A stretch of DNA of 64,000 bases from an uncultured Lachnospiraceae bacterium (lineage in GTDB: Bacteria; Bacillota; Clostridia; Lachnospirales; Lachnospiraceae). Location: assembly GCA_934309145.1 (NCBI GenBank), contig CAKRCW010000006.1:1-64000 (forward strand), written 5' to 3'. Within the stretch, counting starts at the first letter, position 1. Each line of letters opens with the position of its first letter. A program made the position numbers and the translations under genes. Under the pieces are notes generated by a model. That model did no database searches, had not been told where the DNA came from, and saw nothing but the letters and a program-made list of their open reading frames with translations. Shown in pieces: positions 1 through 8,340 of this stretch.

Positions 1-408
1 CAGGATTGTATGAGAGAGTTGGGTGAGAGAAGTATGGGAAACTGGTTTGAGAATATGGATAAGATGGATATACAGGCCGAGAGGAAAAATACTGCGGAGG
101 CGAGGAAAGAGCTTGCGGAGGCGAAGGAGAAGCTGGCGGAGGCTGAGGGCAGGCTGCTTGAGTCAGAAAACCGGTTGTCGGATACGAAGAGTGAGTTGGC
201 AGATACCCAAAGTACATTGTCAGATACAAAGAATAAATTGTCAAAACTAGAACAGGAGTCCGAGAAAACGAAAAATCAAACTGCAATCTCCATAATTAAT
301 ATAACCAAGAAATATTCAGGTGTAAAGGAATCAGCTGTTTTGGACGTTGAGCGGGTTATTGGTGTTAGTAAGGAAGAAGCAGAACATTTGATAGAAAAAT
401 ACTGGTAG
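1..408 (+). CDS. coiled-coil protein, C-terminal part (cut by window edge)
   Basis: The frame is open to the first base, so the ATG at 10 may be internal. The visible part is a long Ala/Glu/Lys coiled coil with degenerate seven-residue repeats (K-L-A-E-A-E, then S-D-T-K / A-D-T-Q repeats), roughly residues 20-85. A short C-terminal helical segment follows, ending in the motif GVSKEEAEHLIEKYW. No catalytic motif is visible. The layout resembles the tail of Rpn/PD-(D/E)XK-type putative transposases, whose C-termini are often coiled coils, but the nuclease part would lie outside the window, so this is only a guess. The first 250 bases are more GC-rich than the genes downstream. Confidence 0.55.
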   Translation, partial: QDCMRELGERSMGNWFENMDKMDIQAERKNTAEARKELAEAKEKLAEAEGRLLESENRLSDTKSELADTQSTLSDTKNKLSKLEQESEKTKNQTAISIINITKKYSGVKESAVLDVERVIGVSKEEAEHLIEKYW

Positions 409-448
409 GGTATTTATGATTTAACAGGGTCATCATGGGAGTGAGATT

Positions 449-814
449 ATGTCTGATAAAACAGATTCAAACAACACTAAGACTATAATCAAAAAGTCTG
501 ACATTATACTGATTGCTGCAATTTTGATTGTTGTTATTTTATTATTCATCATATACAGAGTAAATCAGAAAACAGGGCTTAGCGTTAATATTTATACATC
601 CGGAGAATTGGTGGAGACCTTATCTTTAGATAAGAACAGAGAGTATGAGGTTGATACGGAATACGGTTACAATAAGGTAATTATAGAGGATGGAAGTGCA
701 TATGTAGTTTCGGCAGACTGCCCTGACAAAATATGTGTTTCTCATTCTCCTATCAGTAAAACAGGTGAGACAATTATATGTCTGCCACACAAGCTTGTTG
801 TCGAGGTAAAATGA
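449..814 (+). CDS. NusG domain II-containing membrane-anchored protein
   Basis: This is a 121-residue protein with one N-terminal membrane segment (about residues 19-41) and an extracytoplasmic domain. The domain ends in DCPDKICV-x-HxPIS...IICLPHKLVVEV, the pattern of the small NusG_II domain family with paired cysteines. GGGAGTGAG precedes the ATG. In many Clostridia such a protein lies next to a Gx transporter and the rnf genes, as here. A role in respiratory complex assembly or redox maturation is often suggested from that context but is not shown. The stop overlaps the next start (ATGA), so the two are translationally coupled. Confidence 0.8.
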   Translation: MSDKTDSNNTKTIIKKSDIILIAAILIVVILLFIIYRVNQKTGLSVNIYTSGELVETLSLDKNREYEVDTEYGYNKVIIEDGSAYVVSADCPDKICVSHSPISKTGETIICLPHKLVVEVK

Positions 815-1347
815 TGAGAGTAAATCACGACAAAAAGGATATTAAAAATAAACATTCAAATAATAGAAAAACAGCATTGTGTGGAGTTATGATTGCACTT
901 GCAATGGTGTTGTCGTATCTTGAAAGTCTGATACCATTTAACTTTGCAGTGCCTGGAATTAAGCTTGGACTTGCCAACATGGTTACAATAATTGCCATGC
1001 AGAGGTTAGGCGTAAAACAGGCATGTGCAATAAGTGCAGGCAGGATAATATTGTCAGGTATTTTGTTTGGCAATATAGCAGTGATAATATATAGTCTTGC
1101 CGGAGCCGCTTTAAGCATAGCAGTAATGTGGCTTGCAGGCAGGATAAAGGTGTTTTCACTTGTGGGAATAAGTGTCTGCGGAGCTGTGTCACATAATTTG
1201 GGACAGCTTATAGTTGCGGCATTAATGATGGAAAATACCAAGATACTTTACTATATGCTTGTGCTTGCAATAACAGGTACTATAGCAGGGATTATTATTG
1301 GAATTATATCGTCCATAATCATGAAAAATATAAAATTCAACATATAA
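811..1347 (+). CDS. Gx transporter family membrane protein
   Basis: This is a hydrophobic protein of about 178 residues with five or so membrane helices. The stretch after the first helix (SYLESLIPFNFAVPGIKLGL followed by ANMVTI) is typical of the Gx transporter family, formerly called heptaprenyl diphosphate synthase component I. The start is placed at 811, where GAGG precedes it and ATG overlaps the stop of the NusG-II gene; an upstream in-frame ATG at 778 has no such signal. The substrate is unknown. The family resembles ECF-type S components and is often found beside rnf and flavin-transferase genes, which suggests a supply role for redox complexes (inference). Confidence 0.75.
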   Translation: MMRVNHDKKDIKNKHSNNRKTALCGVMIALAMVLSYLESLIPFNFAVPGIKLGLANMVTIIAMQRLGVKQACAISAGRIILSGILFGNIAVIIYSLAGAALSIAVMWLAGRIKVFSLVGISVCGAVSHNLGQLIVAALMMENTKILYYMLVLAITGTIAGIIIGIISSIIMKNIKFNI

Positions 1348-1404
1348 AACGTGTGATTGGTTTGTAAATTAAACATATTTCATCAAATAAATCACACGTT
1401 TTTT
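1346..1404 (+). terminator. inverted repeat terminator after the Gx transporter gene
   Basis: The stem AAAACGTGTGATT pairs with AATCACACGTTTT across a loop of about 31 bases and is followed by more T residues. It sits between the Gx transporter stop and the rnf promoter, separating the two operons. Confidence 0.7.
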
Positions 1405-1450
1405 ATTACATTTTAATTTTTGAAAGTTTTGTTAAAATACTTTCTGTTTG

Positions 1451-1479
1451 TTGTAAAAAAACACGCTATGTATTACAAT
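1451..1479 (+). promoter_or_regulatory. predicted sigma-A promoter of the rnf operon
   Basis: TTGTAA (1451-1456) and TACAAT (1474-1479) are separated by exactly 17 bp. They lie 50 bp upstream of rnfC in an AT-rich stretch following a terminator. Confidence 0.5.
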
Positions 1480-1529
1480 ATATATAAGTGTGAATGCACG
1501 CAAATACTAGTGATAGTGGGGTCGATATC

Positions 1530-2846
1530 ATGAAATTAACATTTAAAGGAGGTATCCATCCATATGAGGGCAAGGAGCTCACAATGGACAAGGATACCAT
1601 AGAGTATCTCCCTAAGGGAGATATGGTATATCCACTTAGCCAGCATATCGGTGCACCTGCCAAGCCGGTTGTAAAAAAAGGAGACCGTGTGCTTGCAGGA
1701 CAGTTGATAGCAGAGGCAGGTGGATTTGTTTCAGCGAATATCCATGCATCTGTGTCCGGTACTGTCAAATGCATAGAACAGCGCCTGACATCATCAGGAT
1801 CTAAGGTTAATTCAATTGTCATAGATAATGACAATCAGTATGAAACAATTGAATATGTCAGAAATACCAAGCCTTTGGATGAACTCACAAAGGATGAAAT
1901 CCTTAAGGCTATTAAGGACGCAGGTATAGTTGGAATGGGTGGAGCTGGATTTCCAGCTAACGTTAAGCTTTCCCCTAAGAACCCGGATGACATTGATTAC
2001 ATAATTGTCAATGCATCAGAGTGTGAACCATATCTTACATCGGATTACAGGAGACTTATGGATCATGCTGATAAGGTTATAGAGGGCTTAAGGATAGCAC
2101 TTAAGATTTTTCCTCATGCCAAGGGAATTATCGCTGTTGAGGATAATAAGCCTAAGGCAATAAAGCTTCTTCGTGAGAAGCTTGCAGATGATACAGATAT
2201 CAAAGTTAATTCTATGAAAACAAAATATCCTGAGGGAGCAGAGCGTCAGTTGATATATGCTAACACGGGAAGATATATCAACTCTAAGATGCTTCCTGCT
2301 GACGCAGGGTGTATCGTGCATAATGTCGATACTGTGTATTCTATATGTGAGGCTGTGCGTGAGGGTAAGCCATTGATAGAGAGGTTGGTTACCGTCACCG
2401 GAGATGCAATTACCAATCCAAGTAATATGCTTGTTAAGATAGGAACTAACTATCAGGAGCTTATCGATGAGGCTGGCGGTTTCTCATCTGAGCCAGCCAA
2501 GATTATAGCTGGTGGACCTATGATGGGAAAGGCAATATACAGTACAGATATACCTATAACTAAGTCTTCATCTGCTATATTATGTATGACAAAGGATGAG
2601 GTCGCTGAATATGAGCCTAGTGCATGTATAAGATGTGGCAGATGCGTGAGCGTATGCCCTGGAAGAGTTATGCCTAATAAGCTTGCTACTTTAGCCGAGC
2701 AGAATAATATAGAAGAATTCCTTAAATACAATGGTATGGAATGTTGTGAATGTGGCTGTTGTTCATATGTGTGTCCTGCTAAGAGACATCTGACTCAGAC
2801 CATAGCAGGTACAAGAAAATTAGTTCTTGCCAACAAGAAGAAGTAG
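1530..2846 (+). CDS. rnfC: Rnf electron transport complex subunit C
   Basis: RnfC is the peripheral NADH-side subunit of the membrane-bound ferredoxin:NAD+ oxidoreductase. The 438-residue protein opens with the family's characteristic MKLTFKGGIHPYEGKEL, which fixes the start at 1530 although the frame runs further upstream. Near residue 135 is the glycine-rich flavin/nucleotide motif GMGGAGFP. Near residues 364 and 404 lie two [4Fe-4S] motifs, CIRCGRCVSVCP and CCECGCCSYVCP. Length and motif order match intact RnfC. It is the first gene of the rnf operon; rnfD-G follows after 13 bp. Confidence 0.95.
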   Translation: MKLTFKGGIHPYEGKELTMDKDTIEYLPKGDMVYPLSQHIGAPAKPVVKKGDRVLAGQLIAEAGGFVSANIHASVSGTVKCIEQRLTSSGSKVNSIVIDNDNQYETIEYVRNTKPLDELTKDEILKAIKDAGIVGMGGAGFPANVKLSPKNPDDIDYIIVNASECEPYLTSDYRRLMDHADKVIEGLRIALKIFPHAKGIIAVEDNKPKAIKLLREKLADDTDIKVNSMKTKYPEGAERQLIYANTGRYINSKMLPADAGCIVHNVDTVYSICEAVREGKPLIERLVTVTGDAITNPSNMLVKIGTNYQELIDEAGGFSSEPAKIIAGGPMMGKAIYSTDIPITKSSSAILCMTKDEVAEYEPSACIRCGRCVSVCPGRVMPNKLATLAEQNNIEEFLKYNGMECCECGCCSYVCPAKRHLTQTIAGTRKLVLANKKK

Positions 2847-2859
2847 GGGGTGTAAACAA

Positions 2860-4509
2860 ATGGATAATCTTAACTTAAAAGTTTCAGCATCACCTCATGT
2901 AAGGAGCAAGGATAATACTTCGGATATTATGTTTGACGTGGTGCTTGCATTGGTTCCGGCAACAGCCTTCGGCTTATATCTACACGGATGGTATGCGGCA
3001 TTGCTCGTTGCAGTGTGTATAGGTTCATGTGTAGGATTTGAGGCTCTTTATCAGGCGTGTATGCATAAGAAGGTTACTGTCGGTGATTTCTCGGCAGTAG
3101 TAACAGGACTTCTGCTTGCTATGAATCTTCCACCAGAGTTTCCTATATGGATGGCGATACTTGGTTCTGCATTTGCGATTATTGTAATAAAGCAGTTATT
3201 CGGTGGATTAGGACAGAACTTTATGAATCCTGCACTCGGTGCAAGATGCTTTTTGTTAATTGCATTTTCACGATATATGACAGCATTTGTGTATGATGGA
3301 GTTTCAACTGCTACACCGCTTGCTATACTTAAGAATGGCGGCTCAGTTAATATTAAGGATATGTTCCTCGGCTACACAGCGGGAACTATTGGAGAGACAT
3401 CAACAGTAGCATTGCTTATAGGTGCAGTTTATTTGCTTATCAAGCGGGTTATAAGCCCTAAGATACCTCTTATCTACATAGGAACATTTGCAGTATGTAT
3501 AGCAATTTATGCGGTAACTAAGAACTATAATGTTGCTGAATTTGTGGCTGCACATATATGTGGTGGTGGACTTATGCTTGGCGCATGGTTTATGGCTACA
3601 GATTATGTAACATCACCAATCACCTCTAAGGGTAAGGTTGTATATGCGGTAATGCTTGGATTACTCACATTTGTGCTTCGTATTTTTGGTGGAAGTGCAG
3701 AGGGTGTATCATATGCAATTATTATATCTAACCTTTTTGTACCACTTATAGAGCGTGTTACAGTACCTAAGGCATTTGGTGAGGGTGCAGACATTGACAA
3801 GAAGGATAAGAAGAAAAAAGAGAAGAACACAGATGAAATAAAGAATGCAGACACAGATACGGAAGAGAAGAAAGCTAAAGAAGATAAGCCTAAGCAGAAG
3901 ATGAATGTAAAGGGTATTGTTAAGGCTATCGCAGCAATATTTGTAATAACGGTTATTATGGGTGCTGCACTTGGAGCTGTATACAGCATTACAAAGAAGC
4001 CTATTGCTGACGCTGAGGAAAAGGCTAAGCAGGAGGCATATGCTGAGGTATTCCCTGATGCTGCACAGATAGAAACCTTTACAGAGGATGAAATTAACCT
4101 TTCTGATGTTAATAAGGTAATGGCAAGCCGTGGCTATGGTGATAACACAATAGATGAGATTTCCGTTGTTGCAGACGCGGATGGAATGTTTACAGGATTT
4201 ATTATATTGGTTACAAACCACTCTGGTTATGGCGGAGATATTCAGCTTGCAGTTGGTGTATCACTTGATTACTCAATAAAGGGAATAGCGTTCCTCACTA
4301 TCAATGAGACAGCAGGTCTCGGTATGGAGGCACAGAATAAGGAGTTCTTAGACCAGTTCATTGGCAAGCAGGTTTTACAGTATAGCTACACTAAGACAGG
4401 CTCTACCTCAGACAGTGAGATTGATGCCTTATCAGGAGCTACAATTACAACATCCGCTGTTGTTGATGCTGTAAATACAGCTCTTAACTTTATAGGAGGT
4501 ATACAGTGA
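2860..4509 (+). CDS. fused Rnf complex subunits D and G
   Basis: This single 549-residue frame joins two normally separate subunits. The first ~310 residues are RnfD: many membrane helices and the STATPL motif, whose threonine is the usual covalent FMN site. A Lys/Asp/Glu-rich linker (about 3788-3900) follows. Then comes RnfG: one membrane helix, a soluble domain, and the C-terminal SGATITT flavinylation motif. The start is at 2860, which follows a GGGGG-type ribosome site. No separate rnfG exists between here and rnfE. An in-frame ATG at 3901 marks the beginning of the RnfG part but has no good ribosome site, so one polypeptide is most likely. Confidence 0.9.
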   Translation: MDNLNLKVSASPHVRSKDNTSDIMFDVVLALVPATAFGLYLHGWYAALLVAVCIGSCVGFEALYQACMHKKVTVGDFSAVVTGLLLAMNLPPEFPIWMAILGSAFAIIVIKQLFGGLGQNFMNPALGARCFLLIAFSRYMTAFVYDGVSTATPLAILKNGGSVNIKDMFLGYTAGTIGETSTVALLIGAVYLLIKRVISPKIPLIYIGTFAVCIAIYAVTKNYNVAEFVAAHICGGGLMLGAWFMATDYVTSPITSKGKVVYAVMLGLLTFVLRIFGGSAEGVSYAIIISNLFVPLIERVTVPKAFGEGADIDKKDKKKKEKNTDEIKNADTDTEEKKAKEDKPKQKMNVKGIVKAIAAIFVITVIMGAALGAVYSITKKPIADAEEKAKQEAYAEVFPDAAQIETFTEDEINLSDVNKVMASRGYGDNTIDEISVVADADGMFTGFIILVTNHSGYGGDIQLAVGVSLDYSIKGIAFLTINETAGLGMEAQNKEFLDQFIGKQVLQYSYTKTGSTSDSEIDALSGATITTSAVVDAVNTALNFIGGIQ

Positions 4510-4510
4510 T

Positions 4511-5266
4511 ATGGGTAAGATAACAGAGAGATTATATAATGGAATCGTAAAAGAAAACCCTACATTTGTGCAGATGCTTGGAATGTGTCCAACTCTGGCT
4601 GTAACAACCTCTGCAATAAATGGACTTGGAATGGGACTTACAACTACAGTTATATTGGCAATGAGTAACCTGATGATATCACTTCTTAGAAAATTCATCC
4701 CGGATAAAGTAAGAATTCCGGCATTTATAGTAATCATAGCATCATTTGTTACTATAGTTCAATTTCTGTTACAGGCATATATACCAAGCCTTAATGCAAG
4801 TCTTGGATTATTCATACCTCTTATAGTTGTAAACTGTATAATCCTTGGAAGAGCTGAGGCGTATGCCTCAAAGAATCCTGTTATACCATCAATATTCGAT
4901 GGTATAGGAATGGGACTTGGATTTACGGTAGGTCTTACAACTATAGGAATAATAAGAGAGATACTTGGAGCGGGAAGTGTATTTGGATATTCCTTCCTTG
5001 ACAAATTAAATAACCTTATAGGTAACAATGCTGGTGAGAAGGTAAATGACATATTAAGCAAACAGGGAATCTTTAAGCCGATAGGAATATTTGTATCAGC
5101 TCCGGGAGCATTTCTTGTGCTTGCATTTATAATTGCTTTCATCAATCACAGAAATATCAAGAAGGCTAAGAAGAATGGTGAAGAGGCAAAGGTATGTAAG
5201 TTAGCTGACTGTGCAAGCTGTCAGAATGTTATGTGTCAGGGAAAAGAAAGAGCAGAGGAGGAATAG
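4511..5266 (+). CDS. rnfE: Rnf electron transport complex subunit E
   Basis: RnfE is a 251-residue integral membrane subunit that, with RnfA, forms the inverted-topology membrane core of Rnf. Evidence is the N-terminal ERLYNGIVKENPTFVQMLG followed by CPTLAVT, at least six hydrophobic helices, and the motif IVVNCIILGRAEAYA. AGGAGG precedes the ATG, which starts one base after the rnfD-G stop. The soluble C-terminal tail carries four cysteines in a C-x5-C-x2-C-x4-C pattern within KVCKLADCASCQNVMCQ, beyond the core fold. The tail could bind metal, but this is only a visible pattern. Confidence 0.93.
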   Translation: MGKITERLYNGIVKENPTFVQMLGMCPTLAVTTSAINGLGMGLTTTVILAMSNLMISLLRKFIPDKVRIPAFIVIIASFVTIVQFLLQAYIPSLNASLGLFIPLIVVNCIILGRAEAYASKNPVIPSIFDGIGMGLGFTVGLTTIGIIREILGAGSVFGYSFLDKLNNLIGNNAGEKVNDILSKQGIFKPIGIFVSAPGAFLVLAFIIAFINHRNIKKAKKNGEEAKVCKLADCASCQNVMCQGKERAEEE

Positions 5267-5269
5267 AAT

Positions 5270-5842
5270 ATGAATGTTATATTATTGGCAATATCAGCGG
5301 CTCTTGTAAATAATGTAATATTGAGCCAGTTTATGGGTATATGTCCGTTCCTCGGAGTATCCAAGAAGGTAAGCACAGCAGCTGGAATGGGCGGTGCGGT
5401 AATATTCGTTATGACGATTGCATCCGCAGTCACAAGTGCTATATACTATTATATATTAGTACCACTTGATTTAAGCTACCTGAATACAATAGTGTTTATA
5501 TTGGTAATCGCTGCACTTGTACAGTTTGTTGAGATGTTCCTTAAGAAGGCTGTGCCATCATTATATCAGGCACTTGGCGTATACCTGCCTCTTATCACTA
5601 CCAACTGTGCTGTACTTGGAATAGCACTTACTAATGTTCAGGATGGACTTAACATTGGAGAGTCTATAGTAAATGGTATGTTTTCAGCGGTAGGCTTTGC
5701 ACTTGCAATCATTATTATGGCAGGAATCAGAGAAAAGATAGAGCATAATGATGTGCCTGAGAGTTTCAAGGGCGCACCTATTGTACTTATTTCAGCCGGA
5801 CTTATGGCTATAGCTTTTATGGGGTTGAATGGTTTAATATAA
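5270..5842 (+). CDS. rnfA: Rnf electron transport complex subunit A
   Basis: RnfA has 190 residues and is almost entirely hydrophobic with six predicted helices. Family-specific motifs are LVNNVILSQFMGICPFLGVS near the start and LGVYLPLITTNCAVLG in the middle. Each contributes a cysteine to the membrane-embedded iron-sulfur site shared with RnfE in characterised complexes. GAGGAGG precedes the ATG, and the gene begins 3 bases after rnfE. Length is normal. Confidence 0.95.
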   Translation: MNVILLAISAALVNNVILSQFMGICPFLGVSKKVSTAAGMGGAVIFVMTIASAVTSAIYYYILVPLDLSYLNTIVFILVIAALVQFVEMFLKKAVPSLYQALGVYLPLITTNCAVLGIALTNVQDGLNIGESIVNGMFSAVGFALAIIIMAGIREKIEHNDVPESFKGAPIVLISAGLMAIAFMGLNGLI

Positions 5843-5854
5843 GAGGAGGAGACT

Positions 5855-6643
5855 ATGAATATAATATCAATAGTAATCGCTGCTGCGGTTGTGGGTGTTG
5901 TTGGCATACTTGCCGGAGTTCTCCTTGGCGTGGCTAGTGAAAAATTCAAAGTAGAGACAAATGAGACAGAGATAAAGGTAAGAGAGTTACTTCCGGGAAA
6001 CAACTGTGGAGGCTGTGGATATCCGGGATGTGATGGACTTGCCGCTGCTATAGCTAAAGGCGAGGCAAAGCCAAATGGCTGTCCTGTCGGTGGTGAGGCT
6101 GTAGCAAAAGAGATAGCTAAAATTGTTGGTGGTGACACTGATTCCGTTAAGATGGTTGCACATGTCAAGTGTGCAGGTGACTGTAATAAGGCTAAGGATG
6201 TATACGATTATGTAGGACCTATGGATTGTAAGCTCGCTGCTAATGCTCCGGGAGGCGGTCCTAAGGGATGCAGTTTTGGCTGCCTTGGATATGGCTCATG
6301 CAAAAAGGCATGTCAGTTTGATGCTATATCTATCGTAGATGGAATAGCAGTTATTAATCCTGATAAATGCAAATCATGTGGAATGTGTGTATTGGAGTGC
6401 CCTAGACATATTATTGAGATGACACCATATGAGGCTGGTGCAATTGTTAATTGTAACTCTAAGGATTTTGGTAAAGATATTAAGGCAGTTTGCAGTACTG
6501 GCTGTATAGGCTGCGGAATATGTCAGAAGAATTGCCCAAGCGGAGCAATTACAGTAGAAAATCATCTCGCAAAGGTTGATTATACAAAATGTACCGGATG
6601 CGGGGTATGTAAAGAGAAGTGTCCGGTTAAGATAATAAAATAA
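5855..6643 (+). CDS. rnfB: Rnf electron transport complex subunit B (ferredoxin-like)
   Basis: RnfB accepts electrons from reduced ferredoxin. The 262-residue protein has an N-terminal membrane anchor (residues 4-27) and then the RnfB-type Fe-S motif NCGGCGYPGCDG near residue 50. Later cysteine groups include CKSCGMCVLECP (about 172), CIGCGICQKNCP (about 218) and CTGCGVCKEKCP (about 246), so several [4Fe-4S] clusters are expected. AGGAGGAG precedes the ATG. It is the last rnf gene; degV starts 21 bp later without an obvious terminator, so read-through is possible. Confidence 0.95.
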   Translation: MNIISIVIAAAVVGVVGILAGVLLGVASEKFKVETNETEIKVRELLPGNNCGGCGYPGCDGLAAAIAKGEAKPNGCPVGGEAVAKEIAKIVGGDTDSVKMVAHVKCAGDCNKAKDVYDYVGPMDCKLAANAPGGGPKGCSFGCLGYGSCKKACQFDAISIVDGIAVINPDKCKSCGMCVLECPRHIIEMTPYEAGAIVNCNSKDFGKDIKAVCSTGCIGCGICQKNCPSGAITVENHLAKVDYTKCTGCGVCKEKCPVKIIK

Positions 6644-6664
6644 TTTATATTATGGAGGGAAGCT

Positions 6665-7537
6665 ATGGCAAGAGATTATGTTATTATAGCTGATTCAACA
6701 AATGATTTACCAGAGGAGTTCGCTAAGGAGCATGATATAGATATCATTCCGCTGCTCTATGAATTAGGTGATGAGACATATGGCAAAGAGCGTTCGTTAT
6801 CACCACATGAGTTCTATGAGGGAATGAGAGAGGGCAAGTCTACTAAGACTGCAGCTGCAAATATAGAGGAGATAAAAGAGCATTTCGAGAAGGCACTTAA
6901 GGATGGCAAGGATGTTTTGTTTATGTGTCTTTCATCGGGAATAAGCAGTACAGTTGGAAATGCATTTGTTTGTAAGTCAGAGCTTGAGGATGAATATCCT
7001 GAGGCAGATATATGCGTTATAGATTCCCTCTGTGCGTCAGGTGGACAGGGAATGCTTCTTTACAGAGCTGTACAGAATAAGGAAAAGGGAATGTCTGCAA
7101 AGGAGAATTACGAAAATCTTGAGAGTATTAAATTGAATATTGTTCATAAGTTTACTGTTGAGGATTTAAAGTATCTTCAGAGGGGCGGACGTATATCTAA
7201 GACAGCCGCAACTATTGGTACAATGATTAATCTTAAGCCATTGCTTCATGTTGACAATGAGGGAAAGCTCGTTGCAGAAACCAAGGTAAGAGGCAGACGT
7301 AAGGCATTACAGCAGATGGTTAAGGATATGGGCAAGTGCATGGGAAGCTATATTGATAAGCAGGATTTAATAATCGTATGCCATGCAGATACAGATGTGG
7401 ATGCACAGTTTACGGTTGATGCCATAAATGAGCTTTACCACCCGGATAAGATAATCGTGAGTGGAATTACCCCTACCATTGGAGCACATTCAGGTCCGGG
7501 AACTATTGCTATATTCTTTATGGGAGATATAAGATAG
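6665..7537 (+). CDS. DegV family fatty-acid-binding protein
   Basis: This 290-residue protein carries the whole DegV pattern: the N-terminal IIADSTNDLP, the central SSGISSTVGNAF serine motif, the YLQRGGRIS segment and the C-terminal GAHSGPGTIAIFF. DegV/FakB-type proteins bind a fatty acid and can present it to a fatty acid kinase; no kinase gene is in the window. GGAGGG precedes the ATG. The gene follows rnfB closely and may share its transcript. Confidence 0.88.
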   Translation: MARDYVIIADSTNDLPEEFAKEHDIDIIPLLYELGDETYGKERSLSPHEFYEGMREGKSTKTAAANIEEIKEHFEKALKDGKDVLFMCLSSGISSTVGNAFVCKSELEDEYPEADICVIDSLCASGGQGMLLYRAVQNKEKGMSAKENYENLESIKLNIVHKFTVEDLKYLQRGGRISKTAATIGTMINLKPLLHVDNEGKLVAETKVRGRRKALQQMVKDMGKCMGSYIDKQDLIIVCHADTDVDAQFTVDAINELYHPDKIIVSGITPTIGAHSGPGTIAIFFMGDIR

Positions 7538-7576
7538 ATTGTCATTTGGCATTATATTGAATATAATGTAATAAGT

Positions 7577-7858
7577 ATGTGTGGCAGGCTGTCTGATATG
7601 AGATTCCTTGAGCTTAGGGAAAAAGAGGTTATTAACTGCAAGGATTGCAGAAGGCTGGGCTATGTTGCTGATATAGAGTTTGACTGTGAATCTGGCAGGA
7701 TTGTTGCTATAATAGTTCCGGGACCGGGTAAGCTGTTTGCGTGTTTCGGAGCATGTAGTGAGTATTATATAAGATTTTGTAACATTGTAAGAATTGGCCC
7801 GGATATTGTACTGGTAGATATTGATGCCTGCGATATCCGTAAAGTAAAGGATAATTAA
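7577..7858 (+). CDS. YlmC/YmxH-type PRC-barrel sporulation protein
   Basis: A small protein of 93 residues with the family signature LREKEVINCKDCRRLGYVAD near the start and IVPGPGKLFACFG in the middle, a PRC-barrel-like fold. YlmC/YmxH proteins are common in spore-forming Firmicutes; their biochemical role is unclear. Two starts are possible: ATG 7577, used here, has no clear ribosome site, and ATG 7598 would shorten the protein by seven residues and has a weak upstream GGCAGG. It lies directly before nrdR. Confidence 0.75.
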   Translation: MCGRLSDMRFLELREKEVINCKDCRRLGYVADIEFDCESGRIVAIIVPGPGKLFACFGACSEYYIRFCNIVRIGPDIVLVDIDACDIRKVKDN

Positions 7859-7872
7859 GGAGACGAAAGAAG

Positions 7873-8328
7873 ATGAGATGTCCATTTTGTGGAGATGATA
7901 ACACAAGAGTTATTGATTCTAGACCAGCAGACGAGAATCAGGCTATTAGAAGAAGAAGACAGTGTGACGAGTGTGGAAAGCGTTTTACGACATACGAGAA
8001 GGTTGAGACTATACCGCTTATAGTTATTAAACGTGACAAAAACAGGGAAACCTACGACAGGGCAAAGATAGAGTCCGGTGTTGTTCGTTCATGCCATAAG
8101 AGACCGGTATCTGTTGATGATATAGAGGCATGTGTAGATAGAATTGAGAATAAGATATTCAGCATGGAAATCAAGGAGATAGAGAGCAAGCAGATAGGTG
8201 AGCTTGTAATGGATGAATTAAAGGATCTGGATCAGGTGGCTTACGTAAGATTTGCTTCCGTTTATCGTGAGTTTAAGGATGCAAATACATTTATGAGTGA
8301 GTTGAAAAAGCTTCTTGATACCAAATAA
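7873..8328 (+). CDS. nrdR: transcriptional repressor NrdR
   Basis: NrdR senses ATP/dATP and represses ribonucleotide reductase genes. The 151-residue protein has an N-terminal zinc ribbon (MRCPFC and CDECGKRF), then an ATP-cone domain with VIKRDKNRETYDRAKI and the ending DQVAYVRFASVYREFKD. Both domains and the length are typical. AAGGAGACG lies before the ATG. It is followed after 12 bp by the YigZ-family gene. Confidence 0.95.
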   Translation: MRCPFCGDDNTRVIDSRPADENQAIRRRRQCDECGKRFTTYEKVETIPLIVIKRDKNRETYDRAKIESGVVRSCHKRPVSVDDIEACVDRIENKIFSMEIKEIESKQIGELVMDELKDLDQVAYVRFASVYREFKDANTFMSELKKLLDTK

Positions 8329-8340
8329 AGGAGAGTCGGT

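Noticed and set aside
825..1241. 138-codon minus-strand frame opposite the Gx transporter gene
   Set aside because: It lies fully inside a clear membrane protein gene, has no ribosome site, and is a mirror of hydrophobic codons.
3603..4221. minus-strand frames opposite the RnfD-G fusion
   Set aside because: Low-complexity Phe/Ser/Cys/Tyr composition caused by the complement of Lys/Glu-rich and membrane codons.
5638..6168. 176-codon minus-strand frame across rnfA-rnfB
   Set aside because: Spans two well-supported genes on the other strand and has no motif.
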